The translations under genes and the position numbers were made by a program. From positions 5,296 through 69,295 of the forward strand of contig JAZSDX010000014.1 of NCBI GenBank assembly GCA_045531405.1: DNA of 64,000 bases. Direction: 5' to 3'. Of the stretch, positions 17,493-26,559 are shown piece by piece (the first letter of the stretch is position 1; each line of letters opens with the position of its first letter). A model generated the notes under the pieces. The model worked only from the letters and a program-made list of their open reading frames with translations, did not search any database and was not told the origin of the DNA. Origin of the DNA: RGIG4079 sp045531405 (GTDB lineage Bacteria > Bacteroidota > Bacteroidia > Bacteroidales > Muribaculaceae).

Positions 17493-18281
17493 TTAATCCA
17501 TTGTGTTGATGGGGAGGGCGACGATTTTCATATCGTTGGCGCGAATGAAATCAACCACCTCTTGGCGCACTTCACTTTCGGGAACATCTGCTTCAATGCG
17601 CTTAACGGCATTAAATACCGATGTCCCACTTTGATATACATGGCGATAACATTTTGCCACATCATCGATTTGATCTTCGGTATATCCATGCTTACGCATA
17701 ACTACTGCATTGATGCCAAAGTAGCTTACGGGATTATGTGCAAAGATTGTAAATGGAGGCACATTGCCATTAATGCGACAACCTCCTTTTACCAATACCC
17801 AACGTCCTACTTTGCTCTTTTCATGAAGAATAGAGCAACTTGAAAGAATACTACACTCATCAACTGCTACATCGCCGGCAATCAATACACTGTTACCTAT
17901 GACGCATTTGCCTTTAATCACTGTATCATGTCCGATGTGCGACTCTGCCATAATGAAACAATCGTCGCCAATGCGAGTGCCTCCACTTGAGTAGATGCCT
18001 CGATTGATGATTACATGTTCGCGTATCACGACATTATCTCCAATATAGCAATAAGTATCTTCTCCTTTCCAACGGAAGTCTTGTGGGTCGGCTCCAATGA
18101 TTGAACCTTGATATACTTTAGTATTGCGTCCCATACGGGTGCCGCGAATAATACTGGTATATGGCATAATTTCACAACCATCACCTATCTCTACATTTTG
18201 GTCGATATAGGCAAAGGGGTGGATTGTTACGTTTTCACCGATTTTTGCCGAAGGGTCAACGTGAGCTAATGGGCTTATCAT
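17493..18281 (-). CDS. lpxA: Acyl-ACP-UDP-N-acetylglucosamine O-acyltransferase
   Basis: First enzyme of lipid A synthesis, a cytosolic left-handed beta-helix homotrimer. 262 residues, normal length. Hexapeptide repeats fill residues 1-190 (for example IGENVTIHPFAYI and IGDNVVIREHVI), the catalytic His lies in ESHIGHDTVIKGKCVIGN (about 120), and the C-terminal helical domain follows AVVMRKHGYTEDQI. It is 32 bases downstream of the efflux outer-membrane gene, so it may share that transcript. LpxA is usually beside fabZ/lpxD in other phyla; here it stands alone. Confidence 0.93.
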   Translation of the reverse strand: MISPLAHVDPSAKIGENVTIHPFAYIDQNVEIGDGCEIMPYTSIIRGTRMGRNTKVYQGSIIGADPQDFRWKGEDTYCYIGDNVVIREHVIINRGIYSSGGTRIGDDCFIMAESHIGHDTVIKGKCVIGNSVLIAGDVAVDECSILSSCSILHEKSKVGRWVLVKGGCRINGNVPPFTIFAHNPVSYFGINAVVMRKHGYTEDQIDDVAKCYRHVYQSGTSVFNAVKRIEADVPESEVRQEVVDFIRANDMKIVALPINTMD

Positions 18282-18313
18282 AATTTTTTCAATTTAAGGT
18301 ATTATTCTATTTA

Positions 18314-19699
18314 TTATCTACCACCACCGAGTGATTGGTAAAGGTTAATTATGGCTTGAGTTTTGGTGTGCTCGCATGCCAATTGCGACATTTGTGCAGC
18401 CAAAAGATTTTGTTGAGCTGTGAGAACCTCAAGATAAGTTGATGTACCCAAAGTCAATAACTCTTGAGTATATTCCACCGATTTGTCAAGGTTTTCGATT
18501 TGTTTATCTAATAGTTTTACTTTTTCATCGCTCTTTTCACATAGGGTCATGGCATCGCTCACTTCGGCACTTGCACTTAAAAGGGCATGTTCAAAATTGT
18601 TCATTGCTTGTTGTTGAGCAGCTTTTGAGGCTTCGAGTGTCGCAATGTTTTTACCACGAGAGAATAGTGGTGCGGTCAATGAACCGGCTAACTGCACAAA
18701 CCAATCGCCGGGATTCATTATTACCGAACCGGCTGAATTGGTAAACCCTCCATTTGCCGAGATTGTCAAATTAGGATAAAATGCAGCACGAGCAAGATTA
18801 GTGGCATAGAATGCTTTGGCTAATTCCATTTCCGATGCTCTAACATCGGGACGCACTGCCAATTCTGCCATAGGCACTCCGGCTCTTACCACGTTGGGCA
18901 TTGCCAACTTGGCTTGTGATGACACTGTCCATTTTTGAGGCAACACATTTAGAAGCAATGACATTGTATTATTTGTTTCATTGAGAGCCACTTCAAGGTC
19001 GGTAATTGATGCCAATAGATTGTAGTAACTTGCTGTACTTTGCACAATGGCGGCTTCATTTAAGCGACCATCGAGCTTGAGGTTTTTCATCACCTCAATG
19101 CTTTCATTCCACAATTTGGCAGTTTCTTTATTCAATTCTATTTGGCGTTGAATTGTGGCAATTGCATAATAACAATTTGCCACCCCTCCAATGATTTGAG
19201 AGCGAACGGCTTGATTGTAAGCTTTTGTTTGCTCTACGGTAGCTTGTGCACTGCGTTTGTTATTGAGTAATTTGCCAAAAATATCTATTTCCCAGCTCAC
19301 GGCCAATGGAATTTGGTATGTGCCAATGAAATCACTTCCGGCAAATGATGAATAACTTCCGCTTGGAGCTAATGCCACCGAGGGGAGGTAGCTTAGTTTG
19401 GCTCCTTTGAGTTGTGCTTGTGCAATATCTACATTGAGTTTTGCATTTTGCAAGTTCACATTGTTGGCAAGTGCTTGATTTATCAAATCTACAAGGACCG
19501 GATCGGTAAATACCTCTTGCCAACGAAGATTGCCAAATGTCGTTGAATCTATCTCCCCTTCTTGAGCTTTGGCATATTCGGCAATAAGAGAGCTTTCGTT
19601 TTGGGGAGTCTCATATTTTTTATACACTCCACAGCTACTCAGCATCGAGATGCAGAGACATATGGTTGCAATATATTTCATTTTATTAGTCATAGTCAT
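18314..19699 (-). CDS. RND efflux outer-membrane lipoprotein (NodT/OprM family)
   Basis: Outer-membrane channel of a tripartite RND pump. 461 residues from the ATG at 19699; longer readings start inside the permease gene. In-frame ATGs at 19693 and 19681 are also possible. Signal peptide with lipobox LSSC-G, then two OMF repeats with TolC-like helical text (ANNVNLQNAKLNVDIAQAQL; RPDVRASEMELAKA). Its ATG is 8 bases after the permease stop, so translation is coupled. Confidence 0.9.
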   Translation of the reverse strand: MTMTNKMKYIATICLCISMLSSCGVYKKYETPQNESSLIAEYAKAQEGEIDSTTFGNLRWQEVFTDPVLVDLINQALANNVNLQNAKLNVDIAQAQLKGAKLSYLPSVALAPSGSYSSFAGSDFIGTYQIPLAVSWEIDIFGKLLNNKRSAQATVEQTKAYNQAVRSQIIGGVANCYYAIATIQRQIELNKETAKLWNESIEVMKNLKLDGRLNEAAIVQSTASYYNLLASITDLEVALNETNNTMSLLLNVLPQKWTVSSQAKLAMPNVVRAGVPMAELAVRPDVRASEMELAKAFYATNLARAAFYPNLTISANGGFTNSAGSVIMNPGDWFVQLAGSLTAPLFSRGKNIATLEASKAAQQQAMNNFEHALLSASAEVSDAMTLCEKSDEKVKLLDKQIENLDKSVEYTQELLTLGTSTYLEVLTAQQNLLAAQMSQLACEHTKTQAIINLYQSLGGGR

Positions 19700-19707
19700 A
19701 ACAGTGA

Positions 19708-22700
19708 TTAGTTTCGTGAATATTGTTCCAACTCTGATTCTATACCGGCATTGTCGGTATCTTTCCACTTGATAGGAGTGAATTTCTCTTGAATTGTTTG
19801 GAAAATCACAAATAATGCAGGAACGATGAATACTTGTAGAATCATACCGATTAACATACCTCCGATCGAACCGGCACCGAGTGCATTGTTACCATTTGCT
19901 CCTACACCTGAAGCAAACATCATTGGCAACAAACCGATAATCAATGCCAATGAGGTCATCAAGATAGGACGCAAACGAGCAGCTGCACCAGCTACGGCGG
20001 CATTGGCGATACTCATACCTGTGCGACGACGTTCAACGGCAAATTCCACAATCAAGATTGCGTTCTTCGCCAATAGACCGATGAGCATAATCAACGCGAT
20101 TTGTAGATATACGTTGTTGGTTATACCGCCCACTTTGGCAAAGATAAATGTACCCATCAACCCAAATGGGATAGAGAGAATTACGGCCAATGGCAAGATA
20201 TAACTTTCATATTGTGCACTTAACAATAGATATACAAACAAGAAACATAAACCAAAGATTATGGCAGTTGCACTACCCGATGATGATTGCTCTTCACGAG
20301 TCATACCGGCATATTCATAACCATAGCCTTGTGGAAGATATTTTTGCGCAGTGCGGTCGATTGCTGCAATTGCATCACCCGAAGAATATCCGGGAGCAGG
20401 AGTACCCGACACTGAGATTGCGGTAAACATATTGAAACGGCTCAACAAGTCGGGTCCATAAACACGCTTAAGCGACACAAAGTTGCTTATTGGAGCCATT
20501 TCTGCACCATTGCGAATCTTGATGCTATTAAGTGTTTCGGGCGATACACGAGAATCGGGGGTTGCTTGCATCATTACACGATATAACTTCCCAAAACGGT
20601 TAAAGTTTGACACATACATCCCACCATAATATCCTTGCAAAGTGGTGAGGATAGTTTGAGGGCTTAACCCTGCTTGTTTAGCTTTTGCCACATCGATATC
20701 CACTAAATATTGAGGGAACGACGGGTTAAAAGTCGTGTATGCCATTTGAATTTCAGGGCATTTATTTAATTCAGCAAGGAAGTTCATGGCAATATTGTGG
20801 AACTTGTTGATGTCACCACCGGTTTTGTCTTGAAGCTTAAAGTCAAAACCGTTTGTAACTGAGTATCCCGAAATCATAGGAGGAGCAAAGAACATTACAC
20901 GACCATCCTTGATTTTTTGTCCGGCCATTGCATAGAGTTGTTGTACGATTTTATCGCTACGTTCATCTTCGGTGCGTTCTTCCCAATTTTTCAATTTGAT
21001 GATGAATGCACCATAGGTAGCACCTTGACCGGCAACGAAACTATATCCGTTAACCATCACACGAGTTTGGATTGCAGGGACTTGTGCGAGAATCTTGTCA
21101 ACTTGGTCGAGCACTTCTCCGGTGCGTTCTTGCGAAGTCGCAGGAGGCATGTCGATAACGGCAAAGATTGTACCGGTATCTTCATCGGGAACGAGAGCTG
21201 TTGGGGTTGAACCCATTAGCCAAACGAGAGCTGCAATAGCTATTGCAACGATAATTAGTGATAGTTTCTTTGCCTTGATAAAGAATTTTGTCACACCTTT
21301 ATATTTCTCAAGCATTCCATCGTATGCAGCATTGAATGCGATGTGGAAACGTTTCACTATGCTTTGTTTTTCCCCTTCGTGTTCTTCGTGAGGTTTGAGG
21401 AAGATAGCACAAAGAGCAGGTGAAAGTGTCAATGCATTCACTGCCGAGAATGCAATTGAGATTGCCATGGTGATACCGAATTGTTTGTAGAATACACCAC
21501 TTGTGCCGGGCATAAATGATACAGGGATAAACACAAGCATCATAACGAGAGTGATTGATATCAATGCTCCGGCAATTTCTCCCATTGCATCGATAGAAGC
21601 TCGACGAGCCGACTTATACCCCACATCAAGCTTGGCATGCACAGCTTCGACCACCACAATCGCATCATCGACCACAATCGCAATAGCCAGCACAAGAGCC
21701 GAAAGTGTAATCAAGTTGATTGAGAATCCAATCATGTTCATCACGAAGAATGTACCAATCAATGCCACAGGAATTGCAATTGCCGGAATGATAGTAGAGC
21801 GAATATCTTGAAGGAAGATATAAACAACAATAAACACAAGCACGAATGCTTCGAGCAATGTTTTGATTACTTCGTGGATAGATGCTTCAAGGAACTCATT
21901 TGTGTTCATTGGAACCTCTATTGCCAATCCCTTGGGAAGGTCTTTCTTGGCTTCATCAAGCATTACAAGAATATTCTTAATGATTTCGGTTGCATTTGAC
22001 CCCGGAGTTTGGAAAATCATTGCAGTGGCTGCTGTTTTTCCATTAACTTTACTTTCAAATCCGTAAGAAACACGACCTAATTCCACCTCGGCTACATCTT
22101 TCAAATATAGAATCTCGCCATCGGGAGTAGCTTTGACTACAATTTGTTCAAATTCTTCTGGAGTTACCAAGCGTCCTTTATATTTCATGATATATTGGAA
22201 ACTTTGGTTGCCCCATTCGCCAAATTGACCGGGAGCTGCTTCAATATTTTGTTCGGCAAGAACGGCTGAGATATCCGAAGGCATCAAGCCATATTGAGCC
22301 ATTACATCGGGCTTGAGCCAAATGCGCATTGAGTAGTCGGCTCCAAGCACCATTGCATCACCCACACCCGAGATGCGTTGAACTTGCGGAATGATGTTGA
22401 TTTTTAGGTAGTTTTCAACAAACTCGGTAGAGAGTGTGCTGTCTTCGGCATATACACTCAAAGCCATCAACATAGAGGTTTGACGTTTTTGAGTAATCAC
22501 ACCCACTTTTGTTACTTCGGCGGGAAGCAAGCCTTGTGCTTTTGCAACGCGATTTTGCACATCGATAGCAGCCATATCAGGGTCATATCCTTGTTCAAAA
22601 TAGACAGTGATAGTAGCGTTACCGGTGTTGGTCGCAGTTGAAGTCATGTAGGTCATGTTTTGAGCACCATTGATTTGTTCTTCAAGTGGAGCTACAACCG

Positions 22701-22881
22701 AGTTAAGCACAGCTTGTGCATTTGCTCCGGTATAGGTTGTTTGCACCGATATTGTGGGAGGAGCAATGTCGGGGAATTGTGTTACCGGGAGAGCAAACAA
22801 GCCAATCAACCCCAATAACACGATAAATATTGAGATAACCGTCGAAAGTACCGGACGATTAATAAAATTATCAAGTTTCAT
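19708..22881 (-). CDS. RND multidrug efflux permease (HAE1/AcrB family)
   Basis: Proton-driven inner-membrane pump, 1057 residues, the normal length for AcrB/MexB. Twelve membrane helices with two large periplasmic loops. Proton-relay aspartates appear in AIAIVVDDAIVVVE (about 403-416). Typical text: FINRPVLSTVISIFIVLLGL at the N-terminus, FPDIAPPTISVQT near 37, and ARLRPILMTSLALI near 965. Located between its adaptor and outer-membrane partners. Substrates (drugs, bile salts) cannot be told from sequence. Confidence 0.95.
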   Translation of the reverse strand: MKLDNFINRPVLSTVISIFIVLLGLIGLFALPVTQFPDIAPPTISVQTTYTGANAQAVLNSVVAPLEEQINGAQNMTYMTSTATNTGNATITVYFEQGYDPDMAAIDVQNRVAKAQGLLPAEVTKVGVITQKRQTSMLMALSVYAEDSTLSTEFVENYLKINIIPQVQRISGVGDAMVLGADYSMRIWLKPDVMAQYGLMPSDISAVLAEQNIEAAPGQFGEWGNQSFQYIMKYKGRLVTPEEFEQIVVKATPDGEILYLKDVAEVELGRVSYGFESKVNGKTAATAMIFQTPGSNATEIIKNILVMLDEAKKDLPKGLAIEVPMNTNEFLEASIHEVIKTLLEAFVLVFIVVYIFLQDIRSTIIPAIAIPVALIGTFFVMNMIGFSINLITLSALVLAIAIVVDDAIVVVEAVHAKLDVGYKSARRASIDAMGEIAGALISITLVMMLVFIPVSFMPGTSGVFYKQFGITMAISIAFSAVNALTLSPALCAIFLKPHEEHEGEKQSIVKRFHIAFNAAYDGMLEKYKGVTKFFIKAKKLSLIIVAIAIAALVWLMGSTPTALVPDEDTGTIFAVIDMPPATSQERTGEVLDQVDKILAQVPAIQTRVMVNGYSFVAGQGATYGAFIIKLKNWEERTEDERSDKIVQQLYAMAGQKIKDGRVMFFAPPMISGYSVTNGFDFKLQDKTGGDINKFHNIAMNFLAELNKCPEIQMAYTTFNPSFPQYLVDIDVAKAKQAGLSPQTILTTLQGYYGGMYVSNFNRFGKLYRVMMQATPDSRVSPETLNSIKIRNGAEMAPISNFVSLKRVYGPDLLSRFNMFTAISVSGTPAPGYSSGDAIAAIDRTAQKYLPQGYGYEYAGMTREEQSSSGSATAIIFGLCFLFVYLLLSAQYESYILPLAVILSIPFGLMGTFIFAKVGGITNNVYLQIALIMLIGLLAKNAILIVEFAVERRRTGMSIANAAVAGAAARLRPILMTSLALIIGLLPMMFASGVGANGNNALGAGSIGGMLIGMILQVFIVPALFVIFQTIQEKFTPIKWKDTDNAGIESELEQYSRN

Positions 22882-22925
22882 AAGCGATTAATTGCTGACA
22901 ATTAAAGGTTCAATAAATTCGTAAA

Positions 22926-24068
22926 TTATTTATTTGCAGTTTTGTCGATTGGTTTGATAATAAGACCATCTTTAACAGTAGTACCGACCCCTTCGATTAC
23001 GATTTTATCGCCTGCTTTAAGACCGGTTGTTACAATATATTCTTGTCCGTCATTGATTTCAAATACCTCAATTGCCTTGCTTTCAGTTTTATTTGAATCA
23101 TTTACAAGATATACATATTTCTTGTCTTGGATTTCATATGTAGCCTTTTGTGGTATGATAATAACATCATTTTCTACATATGGGAAGATTACAGCTCCCG
23201 TGCTTCCACTACGAAGCATGCCTGCGGGATTGTCAAACAATGCTCTCACTGATGCCGAGCCTGTTGATTGATCAATCACCCCCGATACTGTTGCAACTTT
23301 TCCATCTATGCCATACATAGTGCCATCAGCGAGGCGAAGGTTTACTGCCGGCATTGTGGCGATTGCCTCGTCGAGTGATAGTGTTCCATTGTTGGTTAAA
23401 TTAAGTATATCCTTTTCGTTTAGCGAAAAATAGGCATACACTTGACTGTTGTCGCTCACTGTAGTCAGTGGTTGAGCCATCGATGGAGATGCAAGAGCTC
23501 CTACGCGATTGGGTATTGAGCCAACCACACCATCACTTGGAGCAGTAACAACTGTGTAAGATAGATTTTTACGCGCATTTACAAGGCTTGCATTGGCTTG
23601 AGCCAATTGCGCTTCGGCTTGAGCAAGAGCATTCTCCGAAAGCTTGTATTCATATTCACTGATGATATTCTTCTCATAAAGAGTTTTTTTGTTATTGGCT
23701 GTCAACTGAGCTGTTGCAACTGCCGTTTCGGCAACTTTTACTGCTGCTTGTGCTTGTTCAACTGCTGCATTATATTGAACTTGGTCAAGGGTAAACAACA
23801 CTTGACCTTTTCTCACCTTTTGACCTTCGTCAACATGAACTCTTGTGATAAAGCCTGTTACTTGTGGGCGTATGTCAATGTCGGCTTTCCCTTTGATGGT
23901 TGCAGGATAAGCACGTTGTAACTCTGAATTGCTTGCTCCAACCGTAATTGTTGCAATTTCGGGAGTTGGTGCTTGTTGCTGTTGTTGTCCACCTCCACAT
24001 GAAGTCATTACCGATAATGATACAACGGCAATAATCATTGAGACTAATCTAACCTTTTTCAATTTCAT
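22926..24068 (-). CDS. RND efflux periplasmic adaptor lipoprotein (AcrA/MexA family)
   Basis: 380-residue membrane fusion protein linking permease and outer-membrane channel. Lipoprotein signal with lipobox MTSC-G followed by a Gly/Gln run (GGGQQQQQ). Barrel-sandwich/lipoyl halves around RPQVTGFITRVHVDEGQKVR (about 67-86) and VTAPSDGVVGSIP, separated by a coiled-coil hairpin (about 105-165). First gene of adaptor-permease-OMF; a near-consensus -7 box (TATCTTCG, 24141-24148) lies about 75 bases upstream. No regulator gene is adjacent. Confidence 0.93.
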   Translation of the reverse strand: MKLKKVRLVSMIIAVVSLSVMTSCGGGQQQQQAPTPEIATITVGASNSELQRAYPATIKGKADIDIRPQVTGFITRVHVDEGQKVRKGQVLFTLDQVQYNAAVEQAQAAVKVAETAVATAQLTANNKKTLYEKNIISEYEYKLSENALAQAEAQLAQANASLVNARKNLSYTVVTAPSDGVVGSIPNRVGALASPSMAQPLTTVSDNSQVYAYFSLNEKDILNLTNNGTLSLDEAIATMPAVNLRLADGTMYGIDGKVATVSGVIDQSTGSASVRALFDNPAGMLRSGSTGAVIFPYVENDVIIIPQKATYEIQDKKYVYLVNDSNKTESKAIEVFEINDGQEYIVTTGLKAGDKIVIEGVGTTVKDGLIIKPIDKTANK

Positions 24069-24294
24069 TTTTTATTAATTTAATTATTATTATCAATACA
24101 ATTAAGGCTCTCTTTTGGTTTGAGCCTACTTACCATTATGCGAAGATAATACATTGTTTTTATAGTGAAAATATTTTTTATCAAAAATTCAACATCTGTA
24201 TCTTTTTTTGCGAAGAATAGCACTAAGAACCTATTTGTTAACTATTGTGGGAGATAAAACTTTTTACAAGAGCAAATGCAATCCGGAGGATTGA

Positions 24295-24467
24295 TTTTTG
24301 CGTAGCCGGGGTTAGCCACGTAGTGGATAAGCCCGGTAATGTGATTTGGGTAGATTAGAATCTGGAAGATTCATTAATTTGTGACAACTAACGATTCTTT
24401 CAGAAACTTCCCCTTGTTAATCCTTTACCGGAGATTTCGCTTCGCTCAATCCCCGGCTACGCAAAAA
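24295..24467. repeat. Large inverted repeat 1 in non-coding region
   Basis: Perfect 17-bp arms at 24295-24311 (core GCGTAGCCGGGG) and 24451-24467 (CCCCGGCTACGC), about 140 bases apart. The enclosed DNA has further GC-rich short inversions and no credible ORF. The same style of sequence recurs in the second inverted repeat just downstream, so the 24200-24810 region looks like a palindromic intergenic or non-autonomous mobile element. The rest of the gene-free stretch (24069-24294) shows only the efflux promoter. Confidence 0.75.
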
Positions 24468-24555
24468 GCATTACCTTCGGCAATGCCCCCCTCCCGGACA
24501 ACCATCGCATAAGATTCCATGCCTTCTCCCTCCAAAGAGGTAAATCATTGAAGTA

Positions 24556-24806
24556 GTGCGAAGCACATGAAAGCGTAGCGTCTATAATAACCGTGTGGTT
24601 GAGGTCAAAGACCGAAACCTCCGGTTATTACAATCTACACAAATGCGTCTGACAGACGCGAAACAATCATATAGCAAAATCACGACAGTTACACCATTCC
24701 CGTCCTCCGGACGGTTTGGGGAGGAGGATGATTATTCCCTTTCCGGGGGTATCGCTTCGCTCAACCCTCGGTTATTATAGACGCTACGCTCTCCCGTGCT
24801 TCGCAC
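24556..24806. repeat. Large inverted repeat 2 in non-coding region
   Basis: Nested perfect arms: an outer 11-bp pair GTGCGAAGCAC (24556-24566) / GTGCTTCGCAC (24796-24806) and an inner 22-bp pair at 24572-24593 / 24769-24790 (core AGCGTAGCGTCTATAATAAC). About 175 bases lie inside, including smaller palindromes (GCGTCTGACAGACGC, CCGTCCTCCGGACGG). No target-site duplication or transposase is visible. Confidence 0.8.
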
Positions 24807-24882
24807 GCATTTGTCCTTGAAAATGTTTTATCGGGCACCAATGATTAACTATAAAGTCTATGGTGACTATAGTTAATATAAC

Positions 24883-24915
24883 AAAAAAACGAGCAACCCA
24901 TAAGGATTGCTCGTT
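24883..24915 (-). terminator. Intrinsic terminator after the 478-residue T9SS protein
   Basis: Minus strand: AACGAGCAATCC paired with GGGTTGCTCGTT, one G-T pair, followed by TTTTTTT. It starts 25 bases after the stop codon. A second palindrome, ATTAACTATA/TATAGTTAAT at 24844-24877, lies just beyond. Confidence 0.85.
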
Positions 24916-24939
24916 GTGTATATTAAGTTGTTGTATTTC

Positions 24940-26376
24940 TTATTTTACAAGAACTTTAGAAGCTTTTGAACCTTGTTTTACGATGTAAAGACCGTTTTCA
25001 GGATTAGCAACTTTTACACCTTGAAGGTTGAAGTATTCAGCTTCACCGTCAAATTCGTCGATTTCAACGCCTTCAACACCACCTTCTGGAGCTGTTGGCC
25101 AAGTGTCACCGAAACCAGCTTCAGCTACACAATAGAGAGCCATACCGTTGTTACATTTGTAAGAGAAGATGTAAGCAGCTTGCTTGCCATTTTCGTCTTC
25201 TTCTTTAGCGATAGCGATGTTGTGAACGCGATTACCACCGTCAGATACTTCACCAAGACCAGCTTCAGGAACGCTCCAAAGTTTGCGCATACCTTCGAAT
25301 GTCATACCTTCGCCAAGTTGGCAAATGTTTACGCGGCAACCGGGAGATACGTCATATTGAGCTTCTGCATAAGCTATGTAAGGTTTTTCAGTGCCGTCGC
25401 CATCAAGAACGAATTCGTTAACACCGTTACAACCTACTTTAGGAGCCAATTCAGTAGCAGAAGCGAAGCTTTCTAGCATAGAAAGAGAAGTTTGGTAAAG
25501 TGAAGGACAAGTTGTGAAACCGTCAACATAGAACATAGAACCTACGTGACCTTCTTCAGCAACAATGTTTACAGTAGCAGAAGAAGAACCCCAAGTTACT
25601 TGGTCAGCTGGATAAGTTTCAGCAAGGTCAACGTTAGATACATAACCTGCGAAGTCATCTTCGTTAGCTACCCATTCAGTAGCACCTTGAGCAAGTTCCC
25701 AACGATAGAGACAAAGTTTTTCACCACCTGCAGTTACACCAACAGCACCCATACATACAGCGTTAGAAGTTTCACCAGTGATGTCACCTACAACATCCCA
25801 ATAGTCGATACGACCTGCAGCATCAGTTTCTTCATCAGGAAGTTTCCATTCGCCAACATTTTTACAAGCACCAGTTTCAAAATCTTCAACAACGTAGATT
25901 TGAGCAGGTTTAGCGTTAACGTCAGAGTACATACCACACATCCATACGTTACCTGCATCGTCGATGCTTACTTGGTTAGCGCAAAGAAGACCGGTGATAG
26001 CAACACCATCACAAGTCAAAGGAAGTTCTTTTTCGTAAGTACCTGTTTTGAGGTCGAAAATTACAAGGTGAGCGTAGTCGTTTTGAACTGAGTCAACAGT
26101 AAATGTTTTAGAATAACCGATGTAGATTTTACCTCTTTCAGTATCAACCGCAGCAGTACGAGCTTTAGTTGCATAGTCTTTTACGAATTGAAGACCTAAG
26201 AAAGTATCAGGGTTAGATATACGGCTGATAACCCACTTGTTAGTACAAGTAACACCTGTTTCAGCGTCAGCTTCGTAAGTGTAACCATCATTACATACGC
26301 CTTCAGCAAATTCTTGTGCATAAGCCATTGAAGAAAGACCTAAAACGGCAGCACCGAGGAGTAAAAATTTCTTCAT
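24940..26376 (-). CDS. Secreted protein of unknown function with T9SS sorting domain
   Basis: 478 residues. Signal peptide 1-20 (ending AYA), then a beta-rich, propeller-like body: a strand pattern such as VDTERGKIYIGYSKTF, HLVIFDLKTGTYEKELPL and VSIDDAGNVWMCGM resembles a blade-type repeat. It ends in a T9SS-type C-terminus (NLQGVKVANPENGLYIVKQG, final residues VLVK). The coding sequence uses a markedly regular set of preferred codons, suggesting high expression. The C-terminus is nearly identical to that of the GDPD-family protein at 60176. No enzymatic motif recognised. Confidence 0.75.
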   Translation of the reverse strand: MKKFLLLGAAVLGLSSMAYAQEFAEGVCNDGYTYEADAETGVTCTNKWVISRISNPDTFLGLQFVKDYATKARTAAVDTERGKIYIGYSKTFTVDSVQNDYAHLVIFDLKTGTYEKELPLTCDGVAITGLLCANQVSIDDAGNVWMCGMYSDVNAKPAQIYVVEDFETGACKNVGEWKLPDEETDAAGRIDYWDVVGDITGETSNAVCMGAVGVTAGGEKLCLYRWELAQGATEWVANEDDFAGYVSNVDLAETYPADQVTWGSSSATVNIVAEEGHVGSMFYVDGFTTCPSLYQTSLSMLESFASATELAPKVGCNGVNEFVLDGDGTEKPYIAYAEAQYDVSPGCRVNICQLGEGMTFEGMRKLWSVPEAGLGEVSDGGNRVHNIAIAKEEDENGKQAAYIFSYKCNNGMALYCVAEAGFGDTWPTAPEGGVEGVEIDEFDGEAEYFNLQGVKVANPENGLYIVKQGSKASKVLVK

Positions 26377-26559
26377 AAATTTAAAATTTAAAGTTAGTAA
26401 AAAGTTATTATTTGATTTTTATAAAATATTTCACGATGCTAATTTACGGAGTTTTTTTTACTCCACAAACTTTTTTTATCAAAAAACTCAATTTTAACAA
26501 TAAAAACGATAAAATTTGCACGCATAGTCCCTTCAATCGTTTTTCTCATCCGTTCTTTT

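Noticed and set aside
24595..24780. 61-residue plus-strand ORF in the inverted-repeat region
   Set aside because: Lies wholly between the arms of a large palindrome, with no start signal or protein-like composition.
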